This document shows, piece by piece, positions 37,067-46,689 of a stretch of 64,000 nucleotides of DNA. How positions within the stretch are numbered: position 1 is the first letter of the stretch; the number at the start of each line of letters is the position of its first letter. Origin of the DNA: Candidatus Brachythrix odensensis (GTDB lineage Bacteria; Chloroflexota; Anaerolineae; J036; Brachytrichaceae). Location of the stretch: the NCBI GenBank assembly GCA_016714465.1, contig JADKDT010000001.1, positions 186,001 to 250,000 on the forward strand, read 5' to 3'. The notes beneath the pieces were generated by a model. It worked only from the letters and a program-made list of their open reading frames with translations, was not told the DNA's origin and ran no database searches. The position numbers and the translations under genes were made by a program.

Positions 37067-38034
37067 CGTTGCCGCGGAGTGAGGACCTGCTCGCCGGGCG
37101 TCCAGGTCAGCACGCCGAACAGATAGTTGCGCAGCCGATCCGAGCGCAGGTATTGCCACACCGCGCTCATCGTGTAGTTGTCGTCGATGATGAACTCGCG
37201 CCCGCGAATCTTGGCCGCTTCGCCGTAGAAGTGCTGGATGGTGTAGAGCGCCCGGCCATACGACAGGCCGTTGCCGTAGATGCCCGGGCCGTCGAAGGTG
37301 TGAAGATTGCCGTTCCGGAAGCGGGTGTAGGTGAAGCTGCGCTCGATGGCGCCGGTCATCTCGACCGTGACTTCGGCTCGCAGCAGCGCGATCGGGCGAT
37401 AGCGCATGCTGACATGGGTGACGCCCACCTTCTTCTGATCTTCGCCATACACCTCGAGGTCGCCCGTCCACACCCCGGCGTGTTTCTCCGGCAGGGCATG
37501 CGGCTGGCGCCCGTTTACCTTCTCGGTCTCGCAGAAGGCCTCGATCGAGGCCTTCGTGGCTGGATTCGTGTGATAGTCGCTGACGTTGCGATAGATCCCG
37601 TTGAAGACCGAAAGCAACGTTGGGCCTTCATACAACTGCGATGAATACACCTGGGTCTTGCCGTCGGGGAGGATGTGGACGAGGGTGCGCAGATCGGCCT
37701 GCCAGGCCGGCGAATAGTAATTTGAGTCGACCAGCCCGCCATACGGCTGGCCCTCGCCGAAGAAGTCCGGGCCGAGATACACCCGGTCCTGGTCGCTGTC
37801 GATGACGCCGAAGGCGAACTTGGTGGCCTCCAGGCGCGGGTGCAGCGGGCCGCTCATGTCGTGCAGGCGGGTGTCCATGTAGTAGACCGTCTGGCCGTGC
37901 TCGAACACGCTCGAGCGATACACCTTGTTGTAGCCGACATGGTTGCCGCGCGCGTCAAAGATCGAAGGGATGCCGTGCCACTCGCCTTCGATGCGCTGTT
38001 GCCATTGGCTGGGAGCGTTGGACGATTGGGTCAC
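37063..38034 (-). CDS. Two-domain lipocalin-like (DUF3598-type) protein
   Basis: 323 residues, no signal peptide. Two halves each open with a G-x-W motif (EGEWHGIPSIFDARGNHVGY and AGVWTGDLEVYGEDQKKVGV) followed by predicted antiparallel strands, suggesting tandem lipocalin-like barrels. Resemblance to DUF3598 is tentative. The GTG start at 38034 directly abuts the RCCR-like stop, and an AGGAG lies in the end of that gene. It could carry a hydrophobic pigment between enzymes; that is inference from context. Confidence 0.6.
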   Translation of the reverse strand: MTQSSNAPSQWQQRIEGEWHGIPSIFDARGNHVGYNKVYRSSVFEHGQTVYYMDTRLHDMSGPLHPRLEATKFAFGVIDSDQDRVYLGPDFFGEGQPYGGLVDSNYYSPAWQADLRTLVHILPDGKTQVYSSQLYEGPTLLSVFNGIYRNVSDYHTNPATKASIEAFCETEKVNGRQPHALPEKHAGVWTGDLEVYGEDQKKVGVTHVSMRYRPIALLRAEVTVEMTGAIERSFTYTRFRNGNLHTFDGPGIYGNGLSYGRALYTIQHFYGEAAKIRGREFIIDDNYTMSAVWQYLRSDRLRNYLFGVLTWTPGEQVLTPRQR

Positions 38035-38772
38035 CTAAATCTCCTGGCGTTTGAGGATGTCGCGCATTTCGGCGCAGGTTTGGGGGCCGAGCAGGCGGTC
38101 CATCTGATTCCAGACCGGGTCGACCTCGGGGTTGAACAGGGCGGCCCGGTTGCGCCGGTCGCGCTCGGCCAGGTTCTCGGACGTGGCGCCCGGGACCATT
38201 TCGGCTGGGATGCCCTGCTCGACCAGATCGCCCCAGAACGACAGATAGCGGTCGACATGCGGGCGCATCGCGGCAAAGGCGCTCTCGGTGGCCCGAAAAG
38301 CCAGCATCCAGGGTGACATGATTGCGTACTGGCGCGGCGACAGGTGGGCGGGGGTCAGGCCTTCGATCTTGCGGGCGCCGTCAAAGTCGGCCGTCAGGGG
38401 CTGGAAGGCGTGGTTGAGGTACTCCAGGTTGGCTCCCAGATCGGCCCGCGGCACCAGGTCGAGGTGAAAGGCGAGATGCGGGCCGGCATTCACCGAATCC
38501 AGGGTGAAGTGGGGGACCAGGCTGCCGGGCGGGGTGAAGGCGAAATACATGTGCGAGTCCAGCCCGATGGGCGGAACGGTCACCCCGATATAGACCAGCT
38601 TGCTGATCTTCTCGCCGCTGAACATCCGTATCGCGCCGACCGGGGCCGGCGACATCGGGCTGACAAGCGCCTTGTACGGCGCGCCGATTTCGCGCAGGTT
38701 GAAGCGCGCCACGAGCGCGTCGAGGGTGGAGAGCGAAAGGTCACGTGCAGTGTCATCGTAATTTTCTTGCAC
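38035..38772 (-). CDS. Red chlorophyll catabolite reductase-like protein (FDBR superfamily)
   Basis: 245 residues. From memory of Arabidopsis ACD2, the segment VPHFTLDSVNAGPHLAFHLD and the following PRADLGANLEYL parallel APNFVVELIQSSSKSLVLIL and PHRKDLVLNPDYL, and the C-terminal ERDRRNRAALFNPEVDPVW parallels the ERRDKSFRRK...DLDLQF region. The conserved acid in NFVVE is Asp92 here and the C-terminal Asp is kept. RCCR is a ferredoxin-dependent bilin reductase relative acting right after pheophorbide a oxygenase in plants. The upstream gene is a Rieske oxygenase. The start is GTG 38772. No search could be run to confirm. Confidence 0.7.
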   Translation of the reverse strand: MQENYDDTARDLSLSTLDALVARFNLREIGAPYKALVSPMSPAPVGAIRMFSGEKISKLVYIGVTVPPIGLDSHMYFAFTPPGSLVPHFTLDSVNAGPHLAFHLDLVPRADLGANLEYLNHAFQPLTADFDGARKIEGLTPAHLSPRQYAIMSPWMLAFRATESAFAAMRPHVDRYLSFWGDLVEQGIPAEMVPGATSENLAERDRRNRAALFNPEVDPVWNQMDRLLGPQTCAEMRDILKRQEI

Positions 38773-38773
38773 G

Positions 38774-38813
38774 AAGCGATATGCCCCGCCCGCCGGAGCG
38801 GGGCATATCGCTT
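38774..38813. repeat. Palindrome between the Rieske and RCCR-like genes
   Basis: AAGCGATATGCCCCG and CGGGGCATATCGCTT pair across a 10-nt loop. It ends two bases before the GTG of the RCCR-like gene, so it could also hide or shape that start region. Confidence 0.65.
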
Positions 38814-38826
38814 ATGAAAAAGATTC

Positions 38827-39957
38827 TTAGTTGGCGGCCTTCTTGACCGGGACTTCCTTCATCACCCAGGCATTGGCCAGCTCGGGCACTTCGCGCCGGG
38901 CGGGCGAGGGGATGACGACGGCCTGATGGCGTGAGTAATCGGACTGGATCAAGTGCGTGTCGATGCTCCAGCCCTTGTCGATGTACTTCTGGCGCATCCG
39001 CCGATAGGCGATCTGGAGCGAATCGGACTTGACGTGCAGCTCTGCGCCCAGATCATACGGCAGCATCTCCGGGCTCTGGGCCTCGACGATGGGCTTGTCC
39101 TGCTGGAAGATCTTAAATACCCGCTTGCGCGCGTCGCCGTCGGCCCAGTCGCCCTTGAAGAACTGGCGCAAGTTGATCCACTTCGTAATTGTGCGGAAAT
39201 CGTCGACCGGGATATGGGCGTTCCAGAGCACCATCTTGCCGATCGGGAGGTTGACCTCGAGCAGGGTCAGACAGGGCAGGAAGAAGGCGGCCCGGGTGGT
39301 CACGCCCTTGCGCTGGGTCTCTTCCTTATAGAGCCGGTTCCACAGCCCGCGCACATTCCGCTTGGGCGGCTTCAGGGTGACAGTCGCCTCGGCGCCCAAA
39401 TCACCATGGGTTTTGATCGTGTATTCCTCGACTTCGGGCTCATTCCGATTGCCAAACGAACCGCCATGGACGAAGGGGGCGTGGGCGATGTCGACGCTGT
39501 TCTCCAGCACGCGATCGTAGTGGGCGTTCCACTCGAACTGCCCGTAGGTCATCTTAAAGTCGGGGCTGCCAAAGTGATCGAGGTTGGGCAGGGGCGGGCG
39601 CTCGGCCTCGGGAATGTCGCCCAGAAACGCCCACACCCAGCCGTATTTGTCCTGGGTGGGATATGAATCGACCCGGGCCTTGCGCGGCACGGGCACGTTC
39701 TGCAGGTTGGCCGGGATGCGCACGCACTCGCCGTCAGGTTTGAACTTCCAGCCGTGATAGGGGCACACGACGCAGCCGTCCTCGAGCCAGCCGTCGGAGA
39801 GCGCGCCCCCGCGATGCACGCACAGGTCGCTCATCACCTGGGGCTTGCCATCCGGGGTGCGGAACAGGACCAGCTCCTGGCCGAGCGCGGTTACCCGCTT
39901 GGGTTTGGTGGTCACTTCGGGGGTGAAGTCGAGCGGCCACCAGAAATTCTTCAGCAT
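38827..39957 (-). CDS. Rieske-type oxygenase, pheophorbide a oxygenase-like
   Basis: 376 residues. The Rieske [2Fe-2S] ligands are C46-V-H48 (SDLCVHRGGALS) and C65-PY-H68 (CVVCPYHGWKF). The mononuclear iron site is D156-IA-H159-APFV-H164. The body resembles the PaO/Tic55/CAO-type family, though it lacks the C-terminal membrane helices of plant PaO. GAGGAGATCTG precedes ATG 39957; the longer frame upstream has no homology. It heads an operon with the RCCR-like, lipocalin-like and SDR genes. Oxidative opening of a chlorin ring is the proposed reaction. Confidence 0.85.
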   Translation of the reverse strand: MLKNFWWPLDFTPEVTTKPKRVTALGQELVLFRTPDGKPQVMSDLCVHRGGALSDGWLEDGCVVCPYHGWKFKPDGECVRIPANLQNVPVPRKARVDSYPTQDKYGWVWAFLGDIPEAERPPLPNLDHFGSPDFKMTYGQFEWNAHYDRVLENSVDIAHAPFVHGGSFGNRNEPEVEEYTIKTHGDLGAEATVTLKPPKRNVRGLWNRLYKEETQRKGVTTRAAFFLPCLTLLEVNLPIGKMVLWNAHIPVDDFRTITKWINLRQFFKGDWADGDARKRVFKIFQQDKPIVEAQSPEMLPYDLGAELHVKSDSLQIAYRRMRQKYIDKGWSIDTHLIQSDYSRHQAVVIPSPARREVPELANAWVMKEVPVKKAAN

Positions 39958-40003
39958 CAGATCTCCTCGGAACGGTCCAGCCCCGGCCCGTGCCGCGCCG
40001 GCA

Positions 40004-40020
40004 AATGTCATGACATTATA
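40004..40020 (-). promoter_or_regulatory. Promoter and palindromic operator of the Rieske operon
   Basis: TATAAT (40020-40015) overlaps a perfect 14-bp palindrome AATGTCATGACATT (40004-40017). The palindrome covers the -10 and expected start site, the usual place for a dimeric repressor. No regulator gene is adjacent. The ATG is about 50 bp downstream, with a ribosome site. Confidence 0.6.
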
Positions 40021-40080
40021 ACAACCGAGAGGGTACGGGACGCCAGTCGCACGCTTAACCTCGCCGGCAGGCGCCACGAT

Positions 40081-40154
40081 TCCTGAACCCGGGAGGTAGG
40101 CGCCCAGGATCCGTCGCCTGGAGAATCGCGGGCGCCTACCTCCCAGGTTCAGGA
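40081..40154. repeat. Inverted repeat between Rieske operon and hydrolase promoters
   Basis: TCCTGAACCcGGGAGGTAGG and CCTACCTCCCaGGTTCAGGA are the ends of arms of about 24 bp around a 26-nt loop. It lies in the divergent promoter region. Confidence 0.7.
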
Positions 40155-40210
40155 AGGCCAAGAGCAATGCGTTCTCGGACCATTCCGGCGCCTCGATACA
40201 ATCTGCTGCC

Positions 40211-41101
40211 ATGGATCAGCCCGTCACCCGATTTGTGGATGCCGCCGGCGCCGCGTTCTGCGTCTACGATTGGCCCGGGGCCAGTCCGTTGCCGCCGGTG
40301 GTGTTCTGCCACGCCACAAGTTTTCACGCCCGGGTGTGGGACCAGACCATTCGCGCCCTGCGCACCCTGCAACCCGGCCGGCGCTGTCTCGCCCTCGACA
40401 CGCGCGGGCATGGCCGCAGCGTCAAAGAGGGCCCGCCCAATCCCTGGCCCCAGGCTGGACGGGATCTGATCGACGTGATGGGGGCGCTCAATCTGAGCGG
40501 GGCGCTTGGGGTCGGGCACTCGTTTGGCGGGCACGCCTTGATCCGTGGCGCGGCCGCTGCGCCCGGCCTGTTCAACGCCGTGGTCCTGCTCGACCCGACC
40601 GTCTTCATCCGCCACGCCTACGGCGGCTGGCGGATGCCCGAGGCGATGATCGCGGTGACCCGCAAGCGGCGCAACCAGTGGGCGTCGGCCGATGAAATGT
40701 TTGAGCGTTTTGCGTCCCGCTCGCCGTTCAGCCGTTGGCGGCCGGCCGTGTTGCGCGACTACTGCGATTACGGCCTCGAGCCGGATGGCGCCGGCGGTTT
40801 TCGGCTGGCCTGTGCGCCCGAGACTGAGGCCGGCATCTACACCACGGGCAGCCTGCCCGAGAACGGGGCCATCTACGCCGACGTGGCCGCCCTCGACATC
40901 CCGGCGCGGGTGATCCGCTGCGGGATCGCCCGGCATGGGGCCGAGGGCGCCGAGATGATGCTGAGCTCGCCGACCGCCCCCGATCTGGCGGCCCATTTCA
41001 AACACGCCGAGGATGTCGTGCTGGCCGACACCTCGCACTTCATCCCGATGGAGGCGCCGGAGCGCGTGGCCGCCCTCATCGCGAGCGGGCCGCCGGCCTG
41101 A
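40211..41101 (+). CDS. Alpha/beta-hydrolase
   Basis: 296 residues. The nucleophile elbow is GVGHSFGGHAL, the oxyanion region FCHATSFHARVW, and the catalytic His is probably in TSHFIPME. The acid may be the Asp in a later strand. TACAAT ends 8 nt before the ATG, a leaderless arrangement. It is divergent from the Rieske operon. A pheophytinase or chlorophyllase-like ester cleavage would fit the cluster, but sequence alone only supports a generic hydrolase. Confidence 0.78.
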   Translation: MDQPVTRFVDAAGAAFCVYDWPGASPLPPVVFCHATSFHARVWDQTIRALRTLQPGRRCLALDTRGHGRSVKEGPPNPWPQAGRDLIDVMGALNLSGALGVGHSFGGHALIRGAAAAPGLFNAVVLLDPTVFIRHAYGGWRMPEAMIAVTRKRRNQWASADEMFERFASRSPFSRWRPAVLRDYCDYGLEPDGAGGFRLACAPETEAGIYTTGSLPENGAIYADVAALDIPARVIRCGIARHGAEGAEMMLSSPTAPDLAAHFKHAEDVVLADTSHFIPMEAPERVAALIASGPPA

Positions 41102-41108
41102 GTGCTTT

Positions 41109-41215
41109 TTGTCCGCAGATTACGCAGATTCGTGCCGATTGTATGGTTGATTGATTGGTTCATACCGAAAAGAATCGGCGAGAATCGGCGTAATCTGCGG
41201 ATAGATGAACTGGCC
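41109..41215 (+). repeat. Interspersed 107-bp element, copy A
   Basis: It begins TTGTCCGCAGATTACGCAGA and ends AATCTGCGGATAGATGAAC, with the ends inverted complements of each other (CCGCAGATTACGC / GCGTAATCTGCGG). Copy B follows 35 bp later with only a few differences. Partial relatives occur near 22073, 25120, 48872 and 50781. Confidence 0.75.
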
Positions 41216-41250
41216 GCCGGCGAGCACGGATTTCCGCGGGCACTGCTGGT

Positions 41251-41356
41251 TTGTCCGCAGATTACGCAGATTCGCGCCGATTGTATGGTTTATTGATTGG
41301 TTCATACCGAAAATATCGGCGAGAATCGGCGAAATCTGCGGATAGATGAATTGGCC
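41251..41356 (+). repeat. Interspersed 107-bp element, copy B
   Basis: It is nearly identical to copy A, with the same GTATGGTTTATTGATTGG-type interior and the TTCATACCGAAAA segment. It ends about 14 bp before the -10 of the citramalate synthase leader. The tandem pair suggests local duplication or double insertion. Confidence 0.75.
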
Positions 41357-41369
41357 TCCACCGATCGGG

Positions 41370-41375
41370 TAAAAT
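41370..41375 (+). promoter_or_regulatory. Putative -10 of the citramalate synthase leader
   Basis: TAAAAT lies 11 nt before the leader-peptide ATG at 41387, matching other TANNNT hexamers close to start codons in this window. Confidence 0.5.
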
Positions 41376-41386
41376 CGCAATCTCAC

Positions 41387-41482
41387 ATGGCCCGCAGCTT
41401 CATCTCGATCGCGATTACGACGATTCGCCCGCAGATTATTGCGGCGCGAATCTCTTCTCGCGAGTCTGAGATGGCGCTGTAG
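41387..41482 (+). CDS. Isoleucine-rich leader peptide of the citramalate synthase gene
   Basis: 31 codons, starting MARSFISIAITTIRPQIIAA. Seven are Ile (positions 6, 8, 10, 13, 17, 18 and 22). It precedes a hairpin with a U-run and then the gene for the first enzyme of the threonine-independent isoleucine route. This is the classic layout of ribosome-mediated attenuation: scarcity of Ile-tRNA would stall the ribosome on the Ile codons and prevent the terminator. The competing antiterminator has not been worked out. There is no homology to a known protein, as expected for a leader. Confidence 0.7.
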   Translation: MARSFISIAITTIRPQIIAARISSRESEMAL

Positions 41483-41508
41483 CCCGGTCGAATACCCGGT
41501 ATCAGGCA

Positions 41509-41540
41509 GGAGCCTTTCGGATTCCGAAAGGCTCCTTTTT
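41509..41540 (+). terminator. Attenuator terminator upstream of the citramalate synthase gene
   Basis: GGAGCCTTTCGG-att-CCGAAAGGCTCC is a 12-bp perfect stem with a 3-nt loop, followed by TTTTT. It is the clearest rho-independent terminator in the window, yet it lies 20 bp before the citramalate synthase ATG rather than after a gene. Confidence 0.82.
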
Positions 41541-41559
41541 CGTTTTCCAGGAGTCACAC

Positions 41560-43113
41560 ATGAAAACCGCCCTATACGATTGCACCCTCCGCGACGGCAC
41601 CCAGGGCGAAGGGGTCAACCTCTCGGTCGAGGACAAGCTCCGCATCGCGCAGCGCCTCGACGAGTTCGGCTTTCATTACATCGAGGGTGGCTGGCCGGGG
41701 AGCAATCCTAAGGACGCCGAGTTTTTTGAGCGCGCTCGCGGGATGACCTTTGTCAACGCCAAGCTGGCCGCCTTTGGCAGCACCCGCAAGGCCGGCGGGC
41801 GCTGCGAGGACGATGCCCAGATCCGGATGTTGCTCGAGGCCGGCACGCCAGTCGTGACGATGGTGGCCAAGACCAGCCCGCTGCACGTCACCCACGTACT
41901 CGAGACCACCCTGGAAGAGAACCTCCTGATGATCGCCGAGAGCGTCGCCTGGTGCAAGGCGGCCGGCCGGGAGGTCATCCACGACGCCGAGCACTTCTTT
42001 GACGGCTACAAGCTCGACCGAGAGTACGCCCTGGCCACCTTGCGCGCCGCGAGCGACGCTGGCGCCGACTGGCTGACGTTGTGCGACACCAACGGCGGGA
42101 CCATGCCCTGGGAGATCGAGGCCATCGTCCGGGATGTGGCCACGACCCTGGCCGGGGCGCGCCTGGGGATTCACACCCACAACGACAGCGGGGTAGGCGT
42201 CGCCAACGCCCTGGCCGCGGTTCGGGCCGGCTGCGCGCAAGTCCAGGCCACAATCAACGGCATCGGCGAGCGGGTCGGAAACTGTGACATGGTCGCCACC
42301 CTGGCCAATCTGCGGCTCAAGATGGGCGACGAGTGCGTCAGCGACGAGCGCTTGCGCGGACTGACCGAGCTCAGCCGCTACGTCTTCGAGGTGGCCAACC
42401 TCGCTCACGACATCCGGCACCCCTACGTTGGACAGTCCGCCTTCGCCCACAAGGGCGGCATCCACGTCGCCGCCATCCTCAAGCTCGAAGAGAGCTACCA
42501 GCACATCGACCCGGCCCGGGTGGGCAACCAGAAGCGGGTGCTGGTGAGCGAGCTGAGCGGGCGGGGCAACGTCGCCTACAAGGCGAAAGCCTTCGGGCTG
42601 GATGCCGACAGCGCCGAGGTGCGCCAGGTGCTGGGGCAGATCAAGGACATGGAGAGCCGCGGATTTTTCTTCGAGGGCGCCGACGCCACCCTCGAGCTCA
42701 TGCTCCGCCGGGCCCAGCCCAACCACCTCAAGGTCTTCGAGCTGATCGACTTCATGGTCGTGGTCGAGAGCCGGGCCGGGCGCGGGATGCTGTCTGAGGC
42801 CAGCGTCAAGATGAAGGTCGACGACGAGATCTCGCACACGGTGGCCGAGGGCGACGGCCCGGTCCATGCCCTCGACCTGGCGATGCGCAAGGCGCTGCTC
42901 CCGCATTACCCCAAGCTGCGCAAAATGCGGCTGACTGACTACAAGGTCCGCATCATCGACAGCGACCACGCCACCGGCGCGACTACCCGGGTGACCATCG
43001 ACAGCACCGACGGCCGGCGGAGTTGGACGACGGTTGGCTGCTCATCCAACATCGTCGACGCGTCGTGGCAGGCCCTGGCGGACTCGTTTGAGTATGCGCT
43101 CGTGGTCGCTTGA
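41560..43113 (+). CDS. cimA: Citramalate synthase
   Basis: 517 residues of the isopropylmalate synthase family, CimA branch. DCTLRDGTQGEGVNLSVEDK opens the TIM barrel; HTHNDSGVGVAN supplies metal ligands, and CDTNGG is typical. The C-terminal part has the regulatory-domain fold (ASVKMKVDDEISHTVAEGDG) that binds isoleucine in relatives. It condenses pyruvate and acetyl-CoA to citramalate, bypassing threonine for isoleucine synthesis. The CCAGGAG ribosome site lies after the attenuator. Confidence 0.92.
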   Translation: MKTALYDCTLRDGTQGEGVNLSVEDKLRIAQRLDEFGFHYIEGGWPGSNPKDAEFFERARGMTFVNAKLAAFGSTRKAGGRCEDDAQIRMLLEAGTPVVTMVAKTSPLHVTHVLETTLEENLLMIAESVAWCKAAGREVIHDAEHFFDGYKLDREYALATLRAASDAGADWLTLCDTNGGTMPWEIEAIVRDVATTLAGARLGIHTHNDSGVGVANALAAVRAGCAQVQATINGIGERVGNCDMVATLANLRLKMGDECVSDERLRGLTELSRYVFEVANLAHDIRHPYVGQSAFAHKGGIHVAAILKLEESYQHIDPARVGNQKRVLVSELSGRGNVAYKAKAFGLDADSAEVRQVLGQIKDMESRGFFFEGADATLELMLRRAQPNHLKVFELIDFMVVVESRAGRGMLSEASVKMKVDDEISHTVAEGDGPVHALDLAMRKALLPHYPKLRKMRLTDYKVRIIDSDHATGATTRVTIDSTDGRRSWTTVGCSSNIVDASWQALADSFEYALVVA

Positions 43114-43131
43114 AGAATGCGGAAGCAGATG

Positions 43132-43148
43132 CCGCGGCTTCGCCGCGG
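43132..43148. terminator. Small hairpin between convergent cimA and gyrA
   Basis: CCGCGGC-ttc-GCCGCGG lies in the 39 bp between the two stop codons. It has no U-run; termination of either gene is possible. Confidence 0.5.
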
Positions 43149-43152
43149 ACAA

Positions 43153-45795
<2,643 letters not shown>

Positions 45796-45803
45796 GCGAA
45801 TTA

Positions 45804-45833
45804 GCACAATTGTTCGATTCGGGGCGGATTATA
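45804..45833 (-). promoter_or_regulatory. gyrA promoter region with LexA-like box
   Basis: On the plus strand GCACAATTGTTC (45804-45815) is one mismatch from GAAC-N4-GTTC. TATAAT on the minus strand lies at 45833-45828, which would place the box at the transcript start. The TATAAT sits at the edge of an interspersed repeat. Confidence 0.4.
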
Positions 45834-46209
45834 GATCACGGATGACACGGATGACGACGGATTTCACCGAACATGTAACCCCTGTAGGGGCGAAGCATCC
45901 GCCACCAACCTGTGGCACGCCCAAGCATATCGGCGGGCGCTTCGCCCAGCCGTTGGCCACCCCCAACACCGTCATCCGGAACGCGTTCGCGCGGATCCCC
46001 GGCAGGGAGCGTCATCGAACAGGATAAGCAGGATGGACGGTGATCGATTCCGCCTTTCACGCAGGTGGCGGGCCCGCACTGTGCTGGGCGGGACCGTCAA
46101 AAAGCAAGTTCCCGTCAAATCTCGCGCAGGCATATCCGCCGCCAACGCCTATCGTGATGCTCAACCGCCAGGCGCTCAATATCACGCCCGCGGGCAAAGG
46201 AGACCCATC
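45834..46209. other. Non-coding stretch upstream of gyrA
   Basis: It contains a copy of the ATCACGGATGACACGGATGA repeat also found next to imuB, and a segment GAACAGGATAAGCAGGATGG similar to one near 15740. I see no gene; the open frame extending into it from 46210 has no homology here. Confidence 0.5.
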
Positions 46210-46671
46210 ATGCAAGAGATCAACCATGCGATCTATCTCGCTCTGGCCAGCGCGCTCACACTCTGGGTGGCCCAGACGCTCTATCGCAGTGGCGCCGTGT
46301 TCCTCATGGACGCTTTCCACGGCGATACACCCAGAGCGTCGGCGGTCAACCACCTGATGCGGGTCGGCTTCTGTCTGGGGAATCTCGGTTTCGCCGCGGT
46401 GCTGTTGGGCGTCGGCCGCAAAGCGGACACGCTGACCGGCTCGGTCGAGCAGGTCAGCGCCAAGCTCGGGCTCGTCATGCTGGCCCTCGGCGTCGCTTTT
46501 CTGATCCATCGGGGGCCCCGGGCGGGCGGGGGGCCCGCGGGGGGGCGGGGGCCCCGGGGGGGCCCGGGGGCTGCGGCGGTCGCGCTGGCTACGATGCGGC
46601 AGAGCGCGGGGCGACCCCAACCGGCGCACATTGCGATGTCGCCTCCGCCCGTGCCGCATCCCGCGCATTGA
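46210..46671 (+). CDS. Small membrane protein, C-terminus unreliable
   Basis: A strong AAGGAGA site precedes ATG 46210. Three hydrophobic segments (AIYLALASALTLWVAQ, VGFCLGNLGFAAVLLGVG, KLGLVMLALGVAFLIH) form the first 100 residues, which look like a conserved small membrane family of unknown function. From 46508 the sequence is a run of G and C that breaks the family pattern; the rest of the frame (Gly/Pro/Arg-rich) is probably a sequencing or assembly artefact. Confidence 0.6.
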   Translation: MQEINHAIYLALASALTLWVAQTLYRSGAVFLMDAFHGDTPRASAVNHLMRVGFCLGNLGFAAVLLGVGRKADTLTGSVEQVSAKLGLVMLALGVAFLIHRGPRAGGGPAGGRGPRGGPGAAAVALATMRQSAGRPQPAHIAMSPPPVPHPAH

Positions 46672-46689
46672 GAGCCCGGCCTCGTAGCC

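Noticed and set aside
41572..42969. 465-codon frame antisense to citramalate synthase
   Set aside because: The opposite strand has a fully conserved enzyme; the antisense frame is a GC-rich shadow without motifs.
46033..46209. Upstream extension of the small membrane protein
   Set aside because: The strong AAGGAGA site before ATG 46210 and the lack of homology upstream favour the shorter protein.
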